Assembly (NCBI GenBank): GCA_035048495.1
Contig: CM068544.1
Span: 11,216,138-11,280,137, forward strand
Length of the DNA: 64,000 nt
Origin: Euptelea pleiosperma
Taxonomy: Eukaryota > Streptophyta > Magnoliopsida > Ranunculales > Eupteleaceae
Reading direction: 5' to 3'
The notes below the pieces were generated by a model. It saw nothing but the letters and a program-made list of their open reading frames with translations, had not been told where the DNA came from and ran no database searches. Made by a program: the position numbers and the translations under genes. This document shows positions 28,201 through 40,200 of the stretch, piece after piece (within the stretch, counting starts at the first letter, position 1; each line of letters opens with the position of its first letter).

Positions 28201-31200
28201 CATCGTAGGCTTCTTGTCTCCATCAACCAATCTAAGGACTTTCACAATAGGGTCAAGGATATTCACTAGCATACGCACCGCGTCCCAGAATGCGTTCTTA
28301 TTAACCAACTCCTCTGTCTCTCTTGCTATAGGAGTGTCATTGCCCTCATAGGCACGCCATTCTGGACTATGAAACATGTCCTTTAATCCATTCCTCCTTT
28401 GTAGGAGGCTCTCTAGGGCGATATAATTAGTGGCAAATCTCGTTAACCCTGGACGGATAATGTCCCCTCCACACTTCTCTCTCATCATCGCTAGGACTCT
28501 TGAGTGGTTGTAGATATAATTTGTTATCTTTCTAGCTTGCTCAACTACTTTCTTCACTGCTGGCCTCTGTCCAATTTCCTTTAGCATCAAATCGATGCAA
28601 TGGCATGCACAAGGAGTCCGAAACAAGTTGTACCCTTCTTTCTTCAGTAGCTCCCTCCCCGCCTTCACGTACGGGGTACCATTATCTATGACAATTTGGA
28701 TGACATTCTCCTTCCGATATTATCCACTACTTCCCGCATTAACTTGTAAATGTACTTAGCATCCTTCTTGTGTCTGGACGCATCAACAGATTTGTGAAAA
28801 ATGGTCTTTCCATCACAGTACACCATAAAATTGATAATGGATAATCTAGTGGGCCCCGTCCATCCATCGCACATAATCGTCACTCCGTGTGTAGGCCACT
28901 TCTTCTTCAAAATGTCAATGTATGCATTGAGCTCATCTACTTCATCGGCTAGGTACGTCGTCATCAACTCATGTGCACTAGGACCCTTCACACCTGGTCC
29001 ACATCTAGCAGCCTCATCAAGCATTCCTTGATAAAATGGTGTGTTCGCCACATGGGGTGGGATAGCACTGTAGTGAATGAACTTAGACACTGCCCTTCCC
29101 AATTTCTTTCTTAAGCCACCAATTCCCCATGAGTCCTTCAATGACTTTTGCTTGGCATCTTCCCATTTAACTGCATGTGGATCAATAGGGAACTCATCTT
29201 GTAGAGGGATGGATGTTGTTTCCCTCACACTATGAGCACGACTAACTCTAGGTCGTGACTGGGCAGCTGTACTGGCACACGACGTGCCACCCCCTGAAGA
29301 ACTGCCACCTACATCCCGAACAGAAGATCCGAAGTCTAGTCTAGTAGTCTCAAATCTTCGCCTCTGCTCAGCATCCCACTCATGAGCTAAGGATCTCTTC
29401 TTGGCCAACTTCGATATGTCATCGTCGTCCAAAATATCGATAACAAGCTCCTCAATGCGTGGGTAATCCATAACGGCTTCCTGAAACTCTTCTCTTGCTC
29501 TCGCCCTCTCGTATCTACTGTCAGCTGATCCTTTTAGTACCCTTTGCATCTGTATTCTAACTTCCATAGGGCACGACTTACATATTTCTACGTTAGGGAA
29601 GCCACCAGCCAAGTGTTGCTTCAATCGAGATACTCCCCCACTCCCAATATCTTTTTTACAAAAATTACACCTCGTCTTTTGTTTATCCCTAGAGGTTGGG
29701 ATCCCATATTGCCATCCAATATCTGTAGCCTTACGTGGCATCTCGACGTGTAACAAAAAGCTACTACAATAATAAAATCAAGAAAATAAAGTGATTACAT
29801 GTAAATTGTGAGTTGCCACATGGATTCTTTGGGCCCGCTAACCAATTAATATTTGGCACAGCCCTTGGTGGACATGTACCAAAAACTAGACTGATTGGTG
29901 ATTTCTAGCTATTGGATTTGAGTATTTTCTAGCCATTAGATTTGTAGGTACTTGAATCCAATGGGTAGAAATCACCAATCAGATTGATTTTGTGTGTCCA
30001 CCAAGGGATGGGCCAAACATCAATAGGGTCAATGGGCTGGAAGAGTGTGCCACGCTGACCATATGGATGTTTGGCCAATCCCTAGATGGGGCTACCAATA
30101 AAAAAGCAGCCTGATTAATGATTTCAATCCCTTGGATTCTTGTACCCAAATAATGGTCAATAATGCTCAAATTCCTACGGTTAAAATCAACCCATGAAAA
30201 TAACTCCAATCCAACGCTCAGAAACAAATTAAATAATAACTAATCGGGTCGATTTTTTTATTTGTAGGACGACTTAGGATTGGCCAAACATCCATACGGT
30301 CAACATCCTATAAAAGTGTACCACGTGGCTCGTATTGTGGGCGGTCCTCTAACCATTAGATTTTGCTACTTTTTAAGGCGTGATTATTGCCGTCGGATTC
30401 AACCAATTTTTTTGGATCCTTGTTTCCAAAATCCCAAATAAATTAATAATGGTCAATAAGGGTCAAACAGTGTCACTATTGTTGGGTGTCCCTTGAAAAA
30501 TGTGTTATTTCAATGTTTTAATGATATATATTTTATAAATTAAAAACACGTTTTTCAAGGAGCATTCAATGGTGATCCAATCCAACGCTTAGAAGTCATT
30601 AATCAGGCTGATTTTTGGTTTGTAAGTGAACTTAGGGATTGGCCAAACATCCATACAGTCAGCGTGCTAAAAAAGTGTGCCATGTAGTTCATGCTTTTGG
30701 TGTGAAGAAGCATGATTTTTGTTACTCATCGGTGCCATCTGGGCCCACTGACCGCATGGATGTTTAGCCCACCCCTTGGTGGATATACACACCAATTATC
30801 ACCATTATTGGTAATCTCTAGCCATTGGATTTTAGTACATATTAAGTCGTGATTCTAACCATTGGATTCAACTTTTTTTTGAGTACTAAAAATCTAAAAC
30901 CAATGGCTAAAAATTAGGAAAAAGATGTAACAAGGTATGCCTGAAACTGGAAGCGGCATTTTTGGTAGTCACCGCTGCCATCTGGGCCCACTGACCGCTT
31001 GGATGTTTATCCCACCCCTTGTTGGATATACATACCAAAAATCACCTTGATTGGTAATCTATAACCATTAGATTTTAACACTTTTTAGCACCATTTAAGG
31101 CGTTCTTATAGCCGTTGAATACAACCATTTTTTGAGTACTAAAACCAACGGCTAAAAATCATTAAACAAACTGATTTTCTGTATGAATGTCTATTAAAGG

Positions 31201-34200
31201 GTGGGCTAAACATCCATGCAGTCAGTGGGCCCAGATGGCAGTGGTGACTACCAAAAATGCCGCTTCCGCAAATGGAAAGATCTCAAGTATACCTTGTTAC
31301 ATCACGACCCTAAAAATTATCAAACAGGCTGTTTTTTAGGGAAAAGTCTGATACCCACTTCTTTATCAAATTTTTGATGTAGAAGTCCCTCAATTTGCCA
31401 CGTAATAGACTCTTTCGGGCCCACTGGCCCTCCTAATGTTTGGCCCACATCTTGGTGGACCCACACACCAAAAATAGTGTGATTAGTTATTCCTGGCCAT
31501 TGGATGTGAGCACTTTTCCATCATGGGCTGGGAACCAACTCATAGGCCTGTTCATAAAGCCCATGATGAAAAAGTGCTCATAAGTCATATCATACGGCTA
31601 GAAATCTCCAATCACACTAATTTTCGGTGTGTAGATCTATCATAGTATGGGCAAGTGGGTCTGAACGAGTCTACCATGCTGCAATTGATGGACTTCTGCA
31701 TCAAAAGTTTGATACAGGAGTCTGCATCAAAGAACAGCCCGTTTTTTTTTAGTGTGTAAATACATCAAGGCCCAAGCTCCTGTTACCGCCCTAAAATGAC
31801 AGGCTCCGGTTACAGGACACAATATTAGCCACATGGCACACTCTTAGAGGATTCTGACCGTATGGATGTTTGGTCAATCCCTAGGTGGACCTACAAACCA
31901 AAAATCAGCCTGATTAGCGATTTCTAGGCGTTGGATTGGACTTATTTTCATGGGTTAATCTCAAATGTGGAAATTTGAGCAGTATTTGAGGTACAAAGAT
32001 CCAACGCCTAGAAATCACGAATCAGGATGTTTTTGGTTTGTAGGTCTACCTAGGGATTGGCCAAACGGTCAGAGTTCTCTAACGGCAGGAGTTTGAGCAT
32101 TATTTTTTGGGTACACGATCGAAAGGTTTGTAATCACTAATGGGGCTGATTTATAGTCTGTAGGTCCACCTAGGGAGTGGCCAAACATCCATACAGCCAG
32201 CATCCTCTAAGTGTGTACCACGTGGCTCGCATTCTGGGCGCTAAGGAATGAGGCTAGACCATTTTTGGTCTAGCTTTGTTACAAAAAAAAAAAAACAAAA
32301 GTGAATAAAATGGAAAACCTAATCGCTATGGAAGGGAGTGGAGGGACTTACCTTCTTACTCCTCCCCTCAAGAGCCGACGCCGGTGATGCTGCTGCTGCT
32401 GCTACTGCTGCTGCTGCTGCTGCTTCTACCGGCGATCAACCTCAACGTGAAGACTCCAACTCCAAGCTCCACAGGTCCTCTCTCTCTCTCTCTCTCTCCC
32501 CCCTTTGGTGCTTCTTGTTGCTGGTTCGGTTGGTTCCCTTCCTTATTTTCTTTTGCGGTTTTACCTTTTTTATAGACATTTTACCGTAAGTTTTGGAGTG
32601 CTCTGAAATTTGAATTCTTTAAGTCTTTTCAGTTGGAGTACTCTGAAATTCTGAACTCTTTAAGTCGTTTCGATTCACTTTTTTGAAAGAAGAATCTGTC
32701 TTCACGGGTCTACTGTAGCCTTTAGGATCGAATCTTAAGTATTTCGACAAATTTCAGTCGATATTTTACAATTTTAAGTTGCATTTTACTTGAAAAATAC
32801 TATAAAACGAAATAAATCGAAAATTTCGTCGAAATGATACATTATTTCGATGTTAGGATTGTTTCCTGTCGGTGGAGCAGATTTCCGAAATATTTCGCGA
32901 AATAAACGAAATTTATTTCCTTGCTTTCAAGTATACAAGTTGTATGTTGTAGCACTTAACAAGGTCCAATCCACAGGGATTGACTTGTGTGCAAGAACTA
33001 CGGACACGAAACTATAAAAGAAAAGAAGAAAGAGATTAAAGAGGACTAGTACCTACTCAATAAGAATGGAACAAGATTATCGAACTTCATAAAGTCGAAG
33101 AGAGAATGAAAATAGCACATAATGTGAGGCAAGAATGAGAAATCTAAGGTTTTTGAAAGATCCAAATTTTCTTCTCTATGCTTCGATTTGATAAACACAC
33201 ATCCGAAATTAAAATAGATTTTTAATCCGGACGGAAAATAAAACACTAAAATTTTACTGTTAACTTAACCGAATAAGAGAACAGAACTTAGTACTCTTGT
33301 CCTACACTCACAGGGGATCTGAGTATCCGATATATCAGAAAATCATAATGGATCAAGAACGTATATAGCAGACGGATATCTCGATAAAATAATTCACTAT
33401 TCAATCAAATTAACGATTCACAATATAAAGTCATCCGCATAGATAGGAAGAAGGCTTCACAACCCTAGCCTTAGAGGGGGGATTTAGCCGGTCATCATCA
33501 AGTTTGTCAGATTCTCTGATGATCGATTAAACACTACAACCGAAATTAAGAAAACAGAAAAACTAAAAACAAAATAAAAAAAATACAAGAAGAAAAAGAC
33601 CGGAGTAGAAGTACACTTCAAACCATGGATGAATAGTTGCTGCCCATGCATGTGCAAACTGTGGAGAAATGAGTGGCTGGTGCTATGTGATAGAGGAACG
33701 ATGGTGAGAGTTGTGATATAGAGAAAGATGAAGCCGTTGGCAGCTATGAGAAAGAAGGATCAGTCAAAAGAAGGAGACGTTTAAGCTTTGGGCAGTCCTC
33801 CCCATCCCCATCGTGGGATGGTAAAGTTTCCTTTTAAGGTAAGTGGATAAGGGTTGGGATTGGAGTTTTGAAGGAGTCGTGGCTGTTGTTTTGGTTATGG
33901 AGAGAAGTATGGAAGAAGTAGAGAAATTGTGAGAGGATGAGATATGCGATGTGAGACTACACTCATAGAGTGCAAGACTGTGATCTTACGACTCAAGGCA
34001 TCGGCTGGTTTGTTCTCAGCTCCAGCTTTATGATTGAGCACGAAAGTGTACTCGTGGAGAAATTCCACCCACTTCTCGTGTCCTAGGTTTAACATCTTTT
34101 GGGAGTTAAGATATCTCAATGCCTCATGGTTAGAGAATAAAACAAATTTTAGCGGCAGTAGGTAATGTCTCCAATGCCGTAAAGTCTGAACTACATCGTA

Positions 34201-37200
34201 AAATTCCTTGTCATAGGTCGAGTACTTTTGTTTGGCATAATTTAATTTCTCACTAAAACCACCTATACCAACTCCAGATGCATCACAAGTGACCTCAAAG
34301 ACTTTGGAAAAGTCTGATAGGCACATTAGTGGGACTTCAACCATTCTGGTTTTAATTGTCTCAAATGCCTTCGCAGTAGATTTGGTCCATGCAAATTCCC
34401 CCTTTTTATGCAATCGATGATAGGGGCCATGATGGAACTAAACCCATGAACGAACTGTCGATAAAAGGTAGCTAATCCATCGAAACTACGGACATCATGG
34501 ATGTTCTTCGGTTCTAGCGAACTTACAATAGCTTTGAGCTTTTCGAGGTCTACGGACATTCCTTCAGCTGAGACAATGAAGCCTAAGAAGATAACCTGAT
34601 GGGACATGAATGTAAGATACGCAAATAGGTTTTCTTTTCTCAGGACCTGACAAACCTGTCTCAAGTGATCCAAGTATTGTTCCTTGGAGGTTCTGTAAAT
34701 CAGAATGTCATCGAATCACATAACCAGGAACTTGCCCATGAAAGGCCTCAACACCTACATCATAACCCTCATAAAAGTACTCGGGGCATTGGTCAATCCA
34801 AAGGGCATGACTACCACTCATATAAACCATCCTTCATCTTGAAGGTGGTCTTCCATTCATCTCCAGGATGGATGCAAATTTGATGGTAATCACTCTTAAG
34901 GTCAATCTTTAAAAAGATCGTGGCACCATCCATCATGTCCAACATGTCATTAAGCCTCGGAATAGGGAACCGATACCTCACCGTAATTTTGTTAATGGCT
35001 ATACTATCTACACACATTCTCTAAGATCCGTCTTTCTTGAGAGTGAGGGGTGTTGGCACAGCACGACTCATGCTCTCTCGAGTAAACCCCTTTTTGAGAA
35101 GCTCATCAACTTGCTTATTTAACTCGGCATGCTCAATGGGATTCATTCGATAGTGAGGGAGATTAGGTAAAGTTACTCCAAGGACTAGATCGATAGCATG
35201 CTGATGTCCCGCATCGGAGGAATCTCATTTGGTAAATCATCAAGAAACGTTCTAATACTCCCTATATACTTGAACCACATCTGGTGGTATCTCAATAGCT
35301 GCCTCAGGAGAGGATTCTTTGGCTAGGAGGGCGTAAATGATATGCTCATCCGTGGTCTCTCTCTCTCAAACTCTTTCGCACAGATGATATGGAGAGATTC
35401 AGATTTTGGTCCTTTACTGGTCTCGCCCTTCTGCATTTTATCTTTCCTCTCTATGGTGTCCTTCAGTGGTAGAAGGTTCAACTTAATCCTCTTGCCTTCA
35501 TAGATAAATGAACACCGTTCGATCTGCCAAACAGTGTCACATCCAAGGCCTACCCAGAATGATATGTCCAACATCCATGGGCACCACATCACACCACAAG
35601 GTGTCCTTATATGAAGAGAACTAAATAGGAACTTGACACCTTTGAGAAACGGAGATGGATGACGTGTCGACCCATGTGATTCGATATGGCTGTGGGCTAT
35701 GTTACCCGGATACGGCAAGGATACGGGACCGACACGGATACGGCACCCATTTTGAAGTATCCGGGTATCATAGGCTGTGGGTAGGCAATAGGCATCAATC
35801 TGAGACAGGTCACTGTGATAGAGGACACAACATTAGTTTAACTTCTACTATCAACGATGATCTTCCAACACTTCTCACCACACTTGGCGTAGGTATGAAA
35901 GATGTAGTTATATCGCCAATCATCACTATCCTTGATCTGAGCCAAGGTGCACTGAACAATTGCCAACCGTAAGGTATTAGCCTCCTAACTGTCCTCATTA
36001 CTAACACTGGACTCAGGATCATGGGTTTCTTCCTCTAAGTCTTCTTACTCGTCCTCTTCAGTGCCCTCGACAATGGATCGCAAAGTGTCCAAAACCTTGA
36101 TACCAGTAGCAGCGATTCGGCCCACTTCCTCTTGAAGTTCCAACGGTCACTCCCTTTACTTTGTTATCCCCAGAATTGGAAGGAGTGCTAGCATTGACTC
36201 TAAAAGGATGACTTTTGACATTAGGTTTAGCTCTAATGGAAGGAGGCTTGGAAGAAGTCAAAGCGCTTCTCAAATTATGGTTTCAAATACCACTCTAAAT
36301 CTTGACTACCTGATAGGCATGCTCCAAGGTACGGATATCATGGGGATGAGCTCTCTCTGTGAAATTCGGTCTATTCTCTTTATTCCGAATACCTAGAAAG
36401 GGGGGTGGGGTTGACTAGGTATTAAAATTTTCTTTAACCTAACAAGTTTACTAGTCTGGTAGAGGTAAACTAATCGTATGCCACAATCCTAAACAGTTGA
36501 TTGATCAAATGATGATTATCACAATCGACGTAGATCGAATATATCTCTGTGATATATTATCTCTTTGTCGTTTGGATTAATCTAACAAATGTGCGGAATA
36601 TAAACAATCAATCGCAACCATAACACATGCAAGTTTTTACGTGGAAACCTTAGCCAAGGAAAAACCACGGGACCATGTCCAGACAGAAAGTATCACTAAC
36701 TGAGAAGTTTTGAGTTACAGAACTTACCTACGCAGCACCATTTCAAATACAACTTCCAACCTTAGCCAAGGCCTACTACCGGCACATCCATGCTACGAGT
36801 CACACGCGTGCCCTCTCAATCACGAAGCCTTTGCCGCTTGTTCAGTTTGGTACTCCCCAAACCTACCGTCGATCACTACACCCCGATCTTAATTCTCACA
36901 CAACGGTCTCTACCGAAGGCAAATGATTCAATACACCATAAACCCCAAAGTTTCTCAAGTAGTGTTGAGACACACGAGGTACTCTCTCGCTTACTAGGTT
37001 AGAATACTAGTTGGAAAACCTAAGCAGAGGAAAGATCAAGCTTTAAGCTTTGATCGAAAAGGAAGATAAAGCCTTTCAAGAATGAAAACGGAAACCAAGG
37101 CTTTTGTTCTTCGACTGGGACAACTCTTCTTTAGAAACTCTCTCTTGTTGTCTGTAGTTGTGTATTTGATAAAGCTCAAGAGGGGCTTTATTTATAAGAG

Positions 37201-40200
37201 TTTAGAAGCCCAAGGTAGTACAAGTGATGGGAAAATGGGAACATGAAAACCGTATCTAAAAATAGACGTTTTCTGCATACTCCAATCGATTGTACTGTTA
37301 GTCCAATCGATTGTACTGTACGGATGTGTTTTCTTTACGTCAGTTCAATCGATTGTACACAAGGTCCAATCGATTGTACTATTTGGAAGTTCTGTCCCGA
37401 ATGGTCCAATCGATTGTTCATAGAGGTCCAATCGATCGGACTGGTCCAATCGATTGTACTCTGGGGAGGTTCTGTCCCGTAAGGTCCAATCGATTATATA
37501 CAGAGGTCCAATCGATTGGACTTTCCCTTAGTCAATATTTTAGACACTTTGCACTATATTGACCTGGGTCTGTCCTGTGACAAGGTATGACAATTATATT
37601 TTATCTTTTAAGATTCTATTCCTATGGTCACTAAATCACTTACCTTCCTAAGCGAGCGGACACGATCTTCAACGGACAAATAGCAGTTACTCAGATGACT
37701 CAAGTCGTCAACCGTCTGATTCTTGTGATCTTCGTCTTTTAGTCTTCACGTAGTCGGAGAAGTATGTGTACCACGACACCCTCAACGCTACACTAGTGCT
37801 CGTAGGAACGGTTACAAGAATGTTTTACATCAAACGAAATATTTGCCAAAACTAGAATATGGAAATATTCTTTACACTCTGAAGCTCAAATCGGAGACCC
37901 ATGCGAAACCTAGATAAGGCCATAAGAGGGTCTTCTCTGATGTTACATCGCATCATATATTCATCAAACTTGGTGATGTAATCCGCAATAGACATAGACC
38001 CCTAGTGAAGAGAATGACATTGATTTAAGAGTCTCTCGCAATAGCTCAGAGGCAAGTACTTCTCCTTGAGCATTTCCTTCATTTGATCCCACCGAGAAAT
38101 GTGATCCTCACCACGCCTCTCAACTCTATGCTCAACATTGGTCCAATAGAGTTTGACTTGTCCTACCAATTTCATCTTAGTAAACCATACTCTACCATCT
38201 TCAAACATCTCATCCCACTCAAAGTAGTGGTTCACATCTGACATCCAGTTGAGGAAAATTTTTGGGCCCAAACGACCATCGAAACTAGAGGCATCTATCT
38301 TAACCGTCCTCATGATGCGATCATCGGGATCATAGGGGTCCTAGTATTGAGCAGTGTTGACCATGCTCACGACCTCAACCTAAGTCTTGGACACGAACTC
38401 GGTCTCGCCCTGATTGCAGGACGCTTCCCCGTCCACTTCCTCAGGGTTATGATGAAGGGAGGCTTCTAGTTTAGTTAGACGGGCATTTTTAGCTTGGTTT
38501 TGCTGCTCAAGCTTGGCATTAAGGCCAGCCAGACCTTCAGTGAGAGCTGCAAAAGCTCGAGTGATTTGTTTAGCGTCCAGTAAGGCTGATAACTCTTACC
38601 ACTACGCGTGGGCATACGCAACACCAACTCTATGGGCTCCTAACATTATATGCAATGTGAATGAGATGATATAAACTAATCCTAATATGCAGACTCTATT
38701 CCAATATCTAGAAAGAAAATAGAACACTAAGCTAGACTTAGGATCAATACCAAATTTGATGCTGGATGGTGAAAACTAGCCTATATGAGGTGTAGAGATC
38801 AGATATAAATTACTACAAGTAATAAGAAAATATAAAACTACCCTAACAATTACCACAAATATGCGTAAATGCTAGCAATTAATTAAGTTAGTTGTTTCAA
38901 AGGCTAGATCTCACAATCAAGTAGTGAGAACCCACAATTATTGATTGAGTGGCCCGATAGAAGTAAAGACTTCCACTAGCTAGGGTTCAACAAACACTTG
39001 TAAGTTCCCTTGAGTCCTTCTCCAAGATTAAAAAAAATATGTATTTAGGGTTTTGGTAAGTTTCAAGGCCCTTGGACAAGTTTCAACTATTTCTTCGGGT
39101 TCCAGGTAAGAAAGGAGAATATGTGTAAATAAGGTTTAGGAGCAAGGGGAAGGATTTCTATGGTTGCCGCCCACTACAAGGAACCCTGTAGGGTGTGCCT
39201 TGAAGTTTTGGAGATAGGGGAATGGGTATAGGAGAGTTTTAGGGTTTATGGAAGCAAAAGGGAAAACTAGGGTTCATAGGAGAGCGCGAGGGAACCACCT
39301 CTAGAGGATGCCGCAAGCACCAATGAGGGTATAGGGTGGAATCGCAGGTATCAAGGTGCTGTGTAGGATGTTATAGTAGGGTTACAAGGGCTTGAAAGGT
39401 TGTAGGAAGGTTATATAGGTGTTAGGGTTTCTAGGGTTTTAATAGGGATTAGGGAGAACAAGGAGAGAAGAGGGGAAACAGTGGCAACAAGTTTCTATAG
39501 GCCCAATGAGGGTGACACAAGCCACTGGGGACTGTATAGAGGGCATGGTAAGGTGCGGAAGGTGCTGGAGTGATCGTGCAGGTTTTAGGGTGAAGTAGGC
39601 TAGGGTTTGGGGTTGATGTAGGGCTAGGGAAAGAGAACAAGAGGGGGAAAAGTGCAAAACAATTCTGCAGGGTCCAACAGGCCTAAAAAGGTGTGCCGCA
39701 GGCACTATTGTGCTAGGGATGTGGTGTGGCTAGGCTAGGGAGGGGTTGGGCTATGTATAGAGCAAGTCTAGAACAAAACCCTAAGATTAGGTTAGGGTTA
39801 GGGTTTCAAGAATTAGGGTTTGTGCGCTGAATTTCAGCACTAAACAAGAAAATAAATGGTGGAAAAGAAAGATGAACATGAAGAGAAAGAGATAGAGATA
39901 GAAGTTACCTTCGGATAGACACCCGAGTAACTTGGATTCACACTAAGGAAGCTTGGATTCATCATGGAAGAAGAGAACAATCCACATGATTATTCTCAAG
40001 AGCAAAAGTCAATCTATTTCATCATCAATGAAAGATTACAATTATAAGAGTTTGTGTAATAACTCAAGACACACTAATCTAATCTCAACCATCCATCTAA
40101 TCTAATTGCTATAAAAAATACAACAACTTAAGGTCACTTACCAAAATTGCAGTAAGCCCCCTAACTTTGGGCTAATTGCAAAGACACCCAAACTATAAAA

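Larger units (their letters stand above)
29780..32300. repeat. Cluster of foldback/MITE repeats in the 5' part of the hAT element
   Basis: At least ten copies, in both orientations, of a module resembling 'GGATTGGCCAAACATCCATACAGTCAGCGT..' with 'GTGTGCCACGTGGCTC' and 'AATCAGCCTGATTAGTGATTTCTAGCC'. Two clear palindromes lie within it (30928-31313 and about 31355-31740). Related copies occur at 62376-63050 and 63760-64000. Confidence 0.75.
25988..32931 (-). mobile_element. hAT DNA transposon (25996-32923) with 8-bp target duplication
   Basis: Ends CAAGGAAAAT...ATTTATTTCCTTG with CGAAATATTTC-rich subterminal regions. It is flanked by the direct repeat CTTTCAAG (25988-25995 and 32924-32931). It is 6928 bp and sits within the LTR of the minus-arm Athila-like element. 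The minus strand encodes a hAT transposase with BED finger (26.4-29.75 kb). The 3 kb upstream of the transposase are filled with foldback repeats. Termini match the non-autonomous copy at 13126-14256. Confidence 0.92.
20269..33956. mobile_element. Head-to-head inverted duplication of an Athila-like retroelement 5' half
   Basis: The plus arm is 20269-24080 (LTR, primer site, leader, gag). The minus arm runs from 33956 back to 24081, split by the hAT at 25996-32923. 21395-24080 pairs with 24442-25995 plus 32932-33956, and the unpaired loop is 24081-24441. Both arms carry the tRNA-Asp primer site and the same gag. Neither has pol or a second LTR, so this is not two ordinary elements. The left edge is a clean LTR start (TGATAAG); the right edge falls inside the LTR. 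Confidence 0.85.
33957..36396 (-). pseudogene. Gypsy A zinc knuckle, protease region, reverse transcriptase and RNase H, broken
   Basis: From right to left: a knuckle-like [14 protein letters not shown] near 36060-36110, where the second Cys of the CCHC knuckle is Tyr. Next come a degraded protease region and the reverse transcriptase with [15 protein letters not shown] (34811-35017). The catalytic box is seen as stop-FDDILIY near 34690-34720. RNase H follows ([32 protein letters not shown]). Numerous stops make it non-functional. Confidence 0.85.

Noticed and set aside
32338..32589. Ala-rich plus-strand ORF in the hAT 5' region
   Set aside because: Generated by a CTG microsatellite and CT run; no family match.
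37262..37525. CAATCGATTG array considered as a CRISPR array
   Set aside because: Spacers are short, irregular and related to one another; the context is a plant transposon insert.
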